Assembly (NCBI GenBank): GCA_002085355.1
Contig: NATN01000119.1
Coordinates: forward strand, 1-7,776
Origin: Candidatus Zhuqueibacterota bacterium 4484_87
Lineage (GTDB): Bacteria; Zhuqueibacterota; Zhuqueibacteria; Thermofontimicrobiales; Thermofontimicrobiaceae
Length of the DNA stretch: 7,776 nt
Direction of reading: 5' to 3'
The notes beneath the pieces were generated by a model. The model did not search any database. It was not told the DNA's origin and saw nothing but the letters and a program-made list of their open reading frames with translations. The position numbers were made by a program, and so were the translations under genes. Positions 1 through 5,627 of the stretch are shown piece by piece (the first letter of the stretch is position 1; every line of letters begins with the position of its first letter).

Positions 1-2
1 TG

Positions 3-2417
3 GCGGATCGCTCTTTGCTGTTCAACCTCGAGCATCCTGACGAATCCGATTCCCTGCGAAATTTCGGCGTTGATGATGGCGAGGGATTTGTTCAGGGAGA
101 AAATCGCTGGCGTTTTATTGGCGCGTATCTTGTTTACGGTCAATGGAAGAAGTTGGTGCTCAACGGGATTCGCTATCTCTCCGCTGCCTATGTGCTCACC
201 GGAGATACCCGTTACGCGCATCAAGCCGGCATTTTGCTCGACCGGGTGGCGGATCTGTATCCGGATTTCGAATATGGCACCCAGGGCATGGTGTATGAGT
301 TTCAGGATTTGGTGAGAGCAAATGGTTATGTCACCCTCTGGCACGATGCCTGTGAAGAGACGCGGGAGTTAGCACTGGCTTACGACATGATTTTTGATGC
401 CATTCGCCAGGATACGGAATTGGTCAATTTTTTGAAAAAGCAGGCGAAAAAATACAAATTAGCCAATTCAAAAAATAGCTTTCTCGATATTCAACGAAAT
501 ATTGAGAGTAATATTTTGCTTCACCCCATAAAAAATCGGCCGCGAATTGAAAGCAATTTCCCCAAAACAGACATGGCAAACGCCATTTTTTATTCGATTT
601 TGGACTGGGAAAAGAATAAGCCCCGGGTTATGAAAATAATTGATAAATTCATCACCAAGGGCACTAAATTTGACGGCTTGAGCGGAGAGAAAGGGCTGGA
701 AGGTTACAGCGCTTTGTTCGTGCAAGCCATGGCGAAATTTTTTACGCTTTATCAGCACATCGACGCGCAATTTCTGCCGCAAATGATAGAGCGCTACCCG
801 GAATTAAGGAAAACATTTCGTTTCCATCTCGATACCTGGGTGAACGGAAGCTATTATCCCAAAGTTGGTGACGGCGGTGTAGTCGGGAAAAAAACTGATC
901 AGTTTGTCGGCGTTCGTTTTAAAAAACAAATAATTTCGGAGATTCGCTTTTCGGATTATTCGTTCTGTTCCATGTATTCTTTTTTCTGGTCGCTTTTTCA
1001 AACGACCGGAGATACGGATTTCGTCAAAATTTTGTTCAAAGCGAACGGTGAAAAAGTTGATGGCTTGCCTTTCGATCTGCTGGAGGATGAACCGGAAACA
1101 ATTCAACAGCAGATCAGCGAAATCATCAAAAAGTCAGGCTCAAAAATCGAAACCGGGACTTTCAACAAGACCGGCTGGTGTCTGGCTTTTCTCACTTCCG
1201 GGAAGGGAGAAAATAAGCGAACCGTCTGGCTTAATTACGGCAATGGCGGCAATCACTGTCACGCGGATGGGATGAATATCGGACTTTTCGCCTTTGGACT
1301 GGATTTGCTGCCCGGATTTGGCTATCCGCCGGTGCAATTTGGCGGCTGGCATTCGGATAGAGCCATCTGGTATCGGAAGACAGCATCGCACAACACCATT
1401 GTTGCTGATTCTGAAGATCAAATACCGCATATTGGCGAGGATATTCCCGAAGACAGAAAATTGGGACTGAATCCGGCGAAAAAATTGCGGCAGGGAAAGA
1501 CAACTCTCTGGGGTGACGGGAAAATTGTAAAAGTAATTCGAGCCAAAGGCGACACCCTGTATCAGGGAAAAACCATGAAACAATATGAGCGCACTGTGGC
1601 GTTGATCGACTTGTCCGAGGAACAATTTTACGTGGTCGATATTTTTCGTGTGGTTGGCGGTAAGGAACATGTAAAATATTTTCACGGCTATTTCGGCGAA
1701 ATCGCCACCGAAGGATTAAATTTGCAGCCGATAAAGCTAAATCTGGGCGAGCGCGTGTTGATTGAGGATATTGCTGGCGATTCTCATCCCGCGCCGGGAT
1801 GGAAAGCAATCTGGAAAATTGACAATTATTACGGATACCTCCCTGACGGAAAGAATGTTTATCTGCAATACACGGATTTCACTCCCGATGTCACGGCAGC
1901 AAAGGGGAAAGCCTGGGTTGCTTTTGGTTTCGATAACAGCAAAGAGGCGTTTTTGCCGAGTCTGGTAATCAAACGCACTGGTGAAAATGAATTGAGTTCT
2001 ACATTTGTGGGAATTCTGGAAGCTTTTGAAAAATCGTCTGCTATCAGAAAAATCCGCCGGTTGAAGATTACGGATGGGAATGGTGATGTTTACAATCAAA
2101 TGAATGTGGCTCTGGAGATTGAATTGATTGATGGGAAAAAACAGTTGATTGTGGCGATGGATGCGGAAAATGTTAATTGCGCAGCGCCGAGTTTTCAGGA
2201 AACGCGGCATGCGGTTGTGCCGGACTGGGGATTGGAAACAGATGCCGAGTTTGCTCTTTTTACAAGAAATAAATCCGGTGAAATTGAATATTTTTCTCTG
2301 GCAAATGGGAGCCGTGCAAGCGTAGCTAATTTGAAATTTCATCTGCCAGATGAAGAAGATTTTATGGAAGCAAAAGTCAGCGGGAAAAAAGTGGAAAGGA
2401 TTTTTGGGAGAGAGTAG
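3..2417 (+). CDS. Heparinase II/III-family polysaccharide lyase (5' truncated)
   Basis: The reading frame is open to the first base of the window and has no convincing start. The TTG at 15 lies inside a conserved stretch (LLFNLEHPDESD), so the true start is upstream; about 800 residues are visible. The N-terminal half is helix-rich and resembles the alpha/alpha-toroid of alginate lyase/heparinase II proteins (for example YLSAAYVLTGDTRYAHQAG). The C-terminal half matches the heparinase II/III beta-sandwich. Candidate active-site residues, by family analogy, are a Tyr at 705-707 in GLEGYSALF, the H-C-H-A-D-G motif with His codons at 1254 and 1260, and a His at 1389-1391 in ASHNTIVAD. Such enzymes cleave uronic-acid polysaccharides by beta-elimination, usually in the periplasm or outside the cell; any signal peptide lies outside the window. 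The LLPGFGYP segment has Gly where I expect Asp (see findings). The downstream SDR and aldolase genes fit uronate catabolism. The substrate cannot be told from the sequence. Confidence 0.85.
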   Translation, partial: ADRSLLFNLEHPDESDSLRNFGVDDGEGFVQGENRWRFIGAYLVYGQWKKLVLNGIRYLSAAYVLTGDTRYAHQAGILLDRVADLYPDFEYGTQGMVYEFQDLVRANGYVTLWHDACEETRELALAYDMIFDAIRQDTELVNFLKKQAKKYKLANSKNSFLDIQRNIESNILLHPIKNRPRIESNFPKTDMANAIFYSILDWEKNKPRVMKIIDKFITKGTKFDGLSGEKGLEGYSALFVQAMAKFFTLYQHIDAQFLPQMIERYPELRKTFRFHLDTWVNGSYYPKVGDGGVVGKKTDQFVGVRFKKQIISEIRFSDYSFCSMYSFFWSLFQTTGDTDFVKILFKANGEKVDGLPFDLLEDEPETIQQQISEIIKKSGSKIETGTFNKTGWCLAFLTSGKGENKRTVWLNYGNGGNHCHADGMNIGLFAFGLDLLPGFGYPPVQFGGWHSDRAIWYRKTASHNTIVADSEDQIPHIGEDIPEDRKLGLNPAKKLRQGKTTLWGDGKIVKVIRAKGDTLYQGKTMKQYERTVALIDLSEEQFYVVDIFRVVGGKEHVKYFHGYFGEIATEGLNLQPIKLNLGERVLIEDIAGDSHPAPGWKAIWKIDNYYGYLPDGKNVYLQYTDFTPDVTAAKGKAWVAFGFDNSKEAFLPSLVIKRTGENELSSTFVGILEAFEKSSAIRKIRRLKITDGNGDVYNQMNVALEIELIDGKKQLIVAMDAENVNCAAPSFQETRHAVVPDWGLETDAEFALFTRNKSGEIEYFSLANGSRASVANLKFHLPDEEDFMEAKVSGKKVERIFGRE

Positions 2418-2458
2418 ACAAGGAAATTCGATTTAAAGCATTAAGAGTAAATATTAGC

Positions 2459-2546
2459 ACGCGGATGAACGCTGATCTGATGGATTTTCGCGGATTAAAT
2501 TTACTTAAAATCCGTGTAAATCTGTTAAATCCGCGTCTATCTGTGT
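2459..2546 (+). repeat. Palindromic repeat, 'cgcggat' family, copy A1
   Basis: The lyase-SDR gap holds an imperfect inverted repeat with arms 2459-2496 and 2509-2546 and a 12-nt loop. Each arm has four 7-bp units. Left units start at 2460, 2470, 2479 and 2489 (CGCGGAT, CGCTGAT, GATGGAT, CGCGGAT). Right units start at 2510, 2520, 2529 and 2539 (ATCCGTG, ATCTGTT, ATCCGCG, ATCTGTG). Spacing is 10-9-10 in both arms, so the units are in register when the arms pair. Over the 36-nt core (2460-2495 with 2510-2545), 32 positions pair in the + strand RNA, 7 of them as G-U. The related element at 7209-7331 shows that this is a repeat family. It ends 20 nt before the SDR ribosome binding site, so it should lie in the mRNA leader or spacer. 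Confidence 0.8.
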
Positions 2547-2566
2547 CCCAGCAATTGAAATATTTC

Positions 2567-2574
2567 AGAAGGAG
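2567..2574 (+). promoter_or_regulatory. Ribosome binding site fixing the SDR start
   Basis: AGAAGGAG lies 7 nt before a GTG at 2582. The family's N-terminal strand (KVALVTGASRGIG) begins directly after that GTG. The longer in-frame start at 2465 lies inside the palindromic repeat and has no such site. Confidence 0.8.
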
Positions 2575-2581
2575 AGTGAAA

Positions 2582-3373
2582 GTGAGTGAAACAAAAGTAG
2601 CCCTTGTCACCGGCGCCAGTCGCGGCATCGGTCGGGGAATTGTGTTGGAATTGGCGCAGAATGGATTTGACATCATCGGTGTTGGCAGAAGTTTTGATCC
2701 GAACAATACAGAGAAGGGTCTGTTCGAGGTCAAGTTGCGCGTTGAGGAGTTGGGGCGGAAGTTTCAGCCTGTGCAGGGAGATATTTTTTCGCTCGATGAT
2801 CATGAAAAAATCCTGCGCGAAAGTCTGGATGCATTCGGCAAAATTGATTTGCTGGTGAATAATGCCGGCGTGGCCCCGGAAAAACGGCTGGATATTCTGG
2901 AAACAACAGCGGAAAGCTACGATCGCGTGATGGGGATAAATGCCAGAGGCCCGTTTTTTTTGACGCAGAAAATCGCCAATCAAATGGTCGCGCAGGTTAA
3001 AAAAGGAGTTTCCGAATCGCCGAAAATTATTTTCATCACTTCTATTTCGGCGAACACTTCTTCGCCCAATCGCGCTGAATATTGCATCTCCAAAGCTGCG
3101 CTGAGCATGATCGCCACGCTTTTTGCGGATAGATTGACGGAATTTGGCATTAACGTCTTTGAGCTGAGACCCGGAATTATTTTGACGGACATGACTTCTG
3201 TGGTGAAAGAAAAATACGATAAGCTCATTGCTGAAGGTTTGATTCCGCAAAAAAGATGGGGAACGCCGGAAGATATCGGTAAGGCGGTTGTTGCGCTGGC
3301 AAAAGGGTATTTCGATTTTTCCACGGGAATGTGCGTGGAAATTAGTGGAGGGATGAATATCAGGCATTTATAA
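2582..3373 (+). CDS. Short-chain dehydrogenase/reductase (often annotated 3-ketoacyl-ACP reductase)
   Basis: This is a 263-residue classical SDR with a Rossmann fold. It has the cofactor-binding TGASRGIG at residues 10-17, NNAG at 93-96, and a catalytic tetrad of probably Asn120, Ser154, Tyr167 and Lys171 (EYCISK). A C-terminal GTPEDIGKAVVALA stretch is followed by SGG near residue 256, as usual in FabG-like SDRs. Length is typical. It resembles a subgroup commonly labelled 3-ketoacyl-ACP reductase, but that label is only by fold. Set between a uronate-polysaccharide lyase and a KDPG-type aldolase, it more likely reduces or oxidises a sugar-acid intermediate, as DEH reductases do in alginate breakdown; this is inference from context. 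The start is GTG with a good ribosome binding site. The frame stays open upstream to 2465, but only through repeat DNA. The next gene is 151 bp away on the same strand. Confidence 0.88.
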   Translation: MSETKVALVTGASRGIGRGIVLELAQNGFDIIGVGRSFDPNNTEKGLFEVKLRVEELGRKFQPVQGDIFSLDDHEKILRESLDAFGKIDLLVNNAGVAPEKRLDILETTAESYDRVMGINARGPFFLTQKIANQMVAQVKKGVSESPKIIFITSISANTSSPNRAEYCISKAALSMIATLFADRLTEFGINVFELRPGIILTDMTSVVKEKYDKLIAEGLIPQKRWGTPEDIGKAVVALAKGYFDFSTGMCVEISGGMNIRHL

Positions 3374-3388
3374 AGCAGAAAAGAAGAA

Positions 3389-3493
3389 ACTACGAAGCAC
3401 ACGAAAGACACGAAGATAAAGTTAGTCCCCAAAATCAAGTTTTTAAAAAATATTTAGATAAAAAATCTTCGTGAACTTCGCGTCCTTCGTGGT
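3389..3493 (+). repeat. Palindromic repeat, 'acgaag' family, element B
   Basis: The SDR-aldolase gap holds a second, unrelated-sequence palindrome with arms 3389-3417 and 3465-3493 and a 47-nt AT-rich loop. The left arm has three units at exact 9-nt spacing: ACGAAG 3392, ACGAAA 3401, ACGAAG 3410. The right arm has three mirrored units: CTTCGT 3467, CTTCGC 3476, CTTCGT 3485. Pairing is about 24 of 29 positions. The first and last units pair perfectly, and mismatches cluster in the middle unit and spacers. Both A-C mismatches inside the middle unit would be G-U pairs in the complementary strand, so the element may be oriented opposite to A1. The right arm runs to 18 nt before the aldolase ribosome binding site. 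Confidence 0.8.
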
Positions 3494-3511
3494 AAATAAA
3501 ATCCAAAAAAC

Positions 3512-3515
3512 GAGG
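3512..3515 (+). promoter_or_regulatory. Ribosome binding site fixing the aldolase start
   Basis: GAGG lies 9 nt before the ATG at 3525, where a normal KDPG aldolase N-terminus begins. An in-frame GTG at 3471 falls in the right arm of repeat B. Using it would add 18 residues encoded partly by repeat DNA. Confidence 0.65.
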
Positions 3516-3524
3516 TTTGCGAAA

Positions 3525-4199
3525 ATGAAAAAATCCGAACTGCTATTTGAAAAGTTAAAAAAAAATCGATTGATTGGCTTGTTGTCTCCGAAAACTGTTG
3601 AGCAATGCATTGTCGCTTACGAAAATTTAAATCCGCTGGGCGTGGTGTTGGAAATCGCTTTTCGCACCGAAGCTGCCGCCGAAGGCATCCGGGCATTGTT
3701 GAAAAAACATCCCGATGCGCTTATTTTAGCGGGCACAGTGATGATGAAAAAACAGGCGGAAATGGCAATTGAAACCGGAGTGGCGGGAATTGTCTCGGCG
3801 GATTACATTCCAGAAGTTGTCGAAATTGCAGTAAAAAAGGATGTGATGTGCATTCCCGGCGGAATTAATGACTGCGGCAAACAACTGGTTCAAAAGGCGC
3901 AGGTTCTGGGGGGCGATTTGACGGAATTGAAGGAAAAATATCCCTATCAATGGATGTATAAATTATTCCCGGCGGCAACAGTCACTGGTTCAAACATGGG
4001 ACTGGCAAAAGCCTGGAAAGGACCTTTCAAAGGATTGAATGTCGTTTATACCGGAGGCATTTCTCTGAATAATCTCGCTGAAGCCGTAAAAATGGATCCC
4101 GACGGAATCTTCTGCGGTTCCGCGGTCACAAAAGCCATTGACGAACCGGAGGAAATGATTGCGGAAGCAAAAAAGTGGCTGGAAATTATTCATGCTTAA
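3525..4199 (+). CDS. eda: KDPG/KHG-type class I aldolase (2-keto-3-deoxy sugar-acid aldolase)
   Basis: This 224-residue protein has the layout of the 2-dehydro-3-deoxy-6-phosphogluconate / 4-hydroxy-2-oxoglutarate aldolases, which split KDPG to pyruvate and glyceraldehyde 3-phosphate in the cytoplasm. By analogy with E. coli Eda, Glu43 and Arg47 lie in LEIAFRT, Thr71 in AGTV, the Schiff-base lysine is Lys146 in YKLFPA, and TGGIS at 176-180 binds the phosphate end. It differs from E. coli Eda in having about 15 extra residues between the PGG turn (111-113) and Lys146, and in lacking the usual SP pair after the central strand (here IVSADY). It is therefore probably a subfamily with a somewhat different substrate, such as another 2-keto-3-deoxy acid. 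It is likely the last gene of the catabolic group, since a hairpin and a convergent gene follow. The aldolase fold is secure; the exact substrate is not. Confidence 0.85.
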   Translation: MKKSELLFEKLKKNRLIGLLSPKTVEQCIVAYENLNPLGVVLEIAFRTEAAAEGIRALLKKHPDALILAGTVMMKKQAEMAIETGVAGIVSADYIPEVVEIAVKKDVMCIPGGINDCGKQLVQKAQVLGGDLTELKEKYPYQWMYKLFPAATVTGSNMGLAKAWKGPFKGLNVVYTGGISLNNLAEAVKMDPDGIFCGSAVTKAIDEPEEMIAEAKKWLEIIHA

Positions 4200-4224
4200 G
4201 CAATAGTCACTGAAGCTGTATGGC

Positions 4225-4254
4225 GGGTTCCATTTCATCCCAAAAATGGAACCC
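4225..4254. terminator. Stem-loop between convergent genes, possible bidirectional terminator
   Basis: GGGTTCCATTT at 4225-4235 is perfectly complementary to 4244-4254, giving an 11-bp stem with an 8-nt loop. It starts 26 nt after the aldolase stop and lies 6 nt beyond the stop of the minus-strand lipoprotein gene. There is no run of T on either side, so it is not a classical intrinsic terminator. Its place between convergent genes still makes transcript-end formation or 3'-end protection the best guess. Confidence 0.5.
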
Positions 4255-4260
4255 TTCGAT

Positions 4261-4809
4261 CTATGTAGCCTGGAGCTCTTTTTTGTGGAAACCCTGATCA
4301 CGAACCGCCTTTTCAATGAGTTTCCCGAGATTTCCTTTCAGTTCCACCAGCACCAACTCTTCCTGATCCAGGGAAATGATGTACATGGCACCCAGTCGGC
4401 GGTGGCGCATCTTTACAAATATCCACACGTTTTCATCTTTCGCTTTGACTTTGACAATGGGAAGGTAGCCTCGTTGTTTGAGCCGGCGTTCAATTTTTGT
4501 CGGGATTGGCGGTAAATTTTCCCTGTGGTTCTCTATTTGATAGACACCGATCTGGAGACTATGAATTTCCCGAAGCATATCGCGGGTGTCCTGGTTCATG
4601 TTTGAAAAAGATGTGACAAATTTGCCAAGAGAAAGTAGTCCCGCGCCGATTTGAAATTGTACTTCGGTATTTAAATCCAAGCTATTGAGCGAATCGAAAA
4701 TTTCATCCCTGGTGAGACGAAAGTCGCGATCCACCATGACGCAGCCGGAAAAAAGCAAAACTGCGGCAAGCGAAAGAACACCAACTTTAAGTTTCAAATT
4801 TTTCCTCAT
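4261..4809 (-). CDS. Lipoprotein with DUF4252-like C-terminal module
   Basis: The 182-residue product begins with a lipoprotein signal peptide: a basic MRKNLKLK, a hydrophobic stretch 9-20, then FSGC with the lipid-accepting Cys23. The residue after Cys is Val rather than Asp, so by the E. coli Lol rule it would go to the outer membrane. The middle (35-90) is probably helical and the charged segment 103-175 resembles the C-terminal part of DUF4252 proteins (GYLPIVKVKAKDENVWIFVKM, then a beta-rich stretch ending LKGN). The ATG at 4809 is chosen because a GGAG lies 6 nt upstream and the signal peptide starts there; a longer frame to 4911 would overlap the preceding gene and bury the signal. It is the second gene of a two-gene operon, 13 bp after the upstream stop. 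Its molecular function is not known to me. Confidence 0.8.
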   Translation of the reverse strand: MRKNLKLKVGVLSLAAVLLFSGCVMVDRDFRLTRDEIFDSLNSLDLNTEVQFQIGAGLLSLGKFVTSFSNMNQDTRDMLREIHSLQIGVYQIENHRENLPPIPTKIERRLKQRGYLPIVKVKAKDENVWIFVKMRHRRLGAMYIISLDQEELVLVELKGNLGKLIEKAVRDQGFHKKELQAT

Positions 4810-4815
4810 AAAAAT

Positions 4816-4819
4816 CTCC
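4816..4819 (-). promoter_or_regulatory. Ribosome binding site of the lipoprotein gene
   Basis: GGAG (minus strand, within GGCGGAG) lies 6 nt before the ATG at 4809 and 3 nt past the stop codon of the preceding gene. The tight packing suggests coupled translation, and the site fixes this start against a longer in-frame alternative. Confidence 0.7.
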
Positions 4820-4822
4820 GCC

Positions 4823-5383
4823 TTATTTTTCCGGTTCAATTTCTTCCAATCCCTCGATCTTGAATTTCTTGCCCACTTTTGCAACCTGATCCATGTCAAT
4901 GTTGCCCACAATGTTCACAAAAACCGCTTCGTTATCATCGTCAATCGCCATCACCACGAGTCCTGCGATGCGATTGTTGTCGTCAATTTTGAGAAAAATG
5001 TTAGCGCGGTCTTTTTTGTCTTTAACGCGGACAATTTTTTCCCATTTTTGTTTGTGCAACATATTTTCGATGCGATTAATTTCAGTCACAATTTTGGCGG
5101 TTTCTGTGGGATGTAGTTTGAATGTATTTACGCGGATCAGCAATAAATTTTCCAGCATCTTTGCCAATGCCTGATCTTTGCTCTCTGTGACAGCAGCCAC
5201 GATTTTCAAAATCGGTGACTGCAGAAATACTTCGACAGTTTCTTCTGCATCTCTGGGGATTTGAATTTTGCTGAAATCCACATAACCGGGATGTTTTTTG
5301 TATTGATTCTCATCAGCCGCAAAACAGGGAATCTGGGTTACGATGAAAATAATCACCAAAAAAGCTGTTAATCGTTTCAACAT
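4823..5383 (-). CDS. Secreted DUF4252-like protein
   Basis: This 186-residue protein starts with a Sec signal peptide: MLKR, a hydrophobic core 7-18, and cleavage probably after CFA at residue 22. The mature part has helical segments (45-110) and then a beta-rich module (114-172, WEKIVRVKDKKDRANIFLKI through VNIVGNID) that matches my recollection of DUF4252 (pattern: E-x-h-h-x-V-K, then two or three strands ending in h-x-GN). The end is rich in Glu and Lys. The ATG at 5383 has a strong GGAGGT 4 nt upstream. It is the promoter-proximal gene of the pair, and its C-terminal module aligns with that of the lipoprotein (shared IV-x-VK, IF-x-K, R-x(1,2)-G and GN positions), which suggests an old tandem duplication. 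It probably acts in the periplasm. The role is unknown. Confidence 0.8.
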   Translation of the reverse strand: MLKRLTAFLVIIFIVTQIPCFAADENQYKKHPGYVDFSKIQIPRDAEETVEVFLQSPILKIVAAVTESKDQALAKMLENLLLIRVNTFKLHPTETAKIVTEINRIENMLHKQKWEKIVRVKDKKDRANIFLKIDDNNRIAGLVVMAIDDDNEAVFVNIVGNIDMDQVAKVGKKFKIEGLEEIEPEK

Positions 5384-5627
5384 GACTACCTCCGATTTAG
5401 TTTTTTTGTTATGTTTAACTTACTTTATAAACGGAAATGCTATCGAATTTGTTACAAAAGATCGAGAAAAAAATGATTTGTGTTGAATTATTGATTTAAA
5501 ATTATTATCTTTTTTTGATGGGAATGAAGAGAACGAAAATTTAGTTGCCGCTGACAAACGAAACCTTTGGGCATGAAAGATCAAAAGCTTTTCGCAACAT
5601 GATTGTTTAAATAATGACAGGAAAAGC
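5384..5627. promoter_or_regulatory. Divergent intergenic region, probable promoters for both operons
   Basis: This 244-bp AT-rich gap separates the minus-strand DUF4252 pair from pgsB. A TATAAA (minus strand, 5424-5429) could be a -10 for the DUF4252 operon, and a TATTAT (+, 5503-5508) a -10 for pgsBC. Neither has a good -35 at the right distance, and I see no Bacteroidota-type TAnnTTTG box. A 10-bp palindrome AAAAGCTTTT lies at 5583-5592. No repeat element of the kinds found in the other gaps is present. Confidence 0.4.

Noticed and set aside
1140..2342. Long minus-strand open frames opposite the lyase gene (181-201 codons)
   Set aside because: They lie wholly antisense to a gene with clear family motifs, have Cys/His/Arg-rich translations without recognisable domains, and lack good ribosome binding sites.
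2459..2546. CRISPR array or tandem-repeat minisatellite
   Set aside because: Units are only 7 bp with 2-3 nt gaps and are inverted between arms, so there are no direct repeats with unique spacers.
2537..3367. 276-codon minus-strand open frame opposite the SDR
   Set aside because: It mirrors the SDR coding region, and its translation has the odd composition of an antisense shadow; the SDR itself has all catalytic motifs.
3389..3493. Insertion sequence or complete transposon ends
   Set aside because: There is no open reading frame between the arms, the loop is only 47 nt, and I see no clear target-site duplication. A non-autonomous element cannot be excluded.
4685..5174. Plus-strand open frames opposite the DUF4252 pair
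   Set aside because: The minus-strand genes have signal peptides, ribosome binding sites and operon spacing; the plus-strand frames are Phe/Ser-rich shadows.
5478..5508. Sigma70-like promoter TTGTGT ... TATTAT for pgsB
   Set aside because: Spacing is 19 nt and the -35 is poor; the alternative TTGAAT is only 14 nt away. In such AT-rich DNA these matches are expected by chance.
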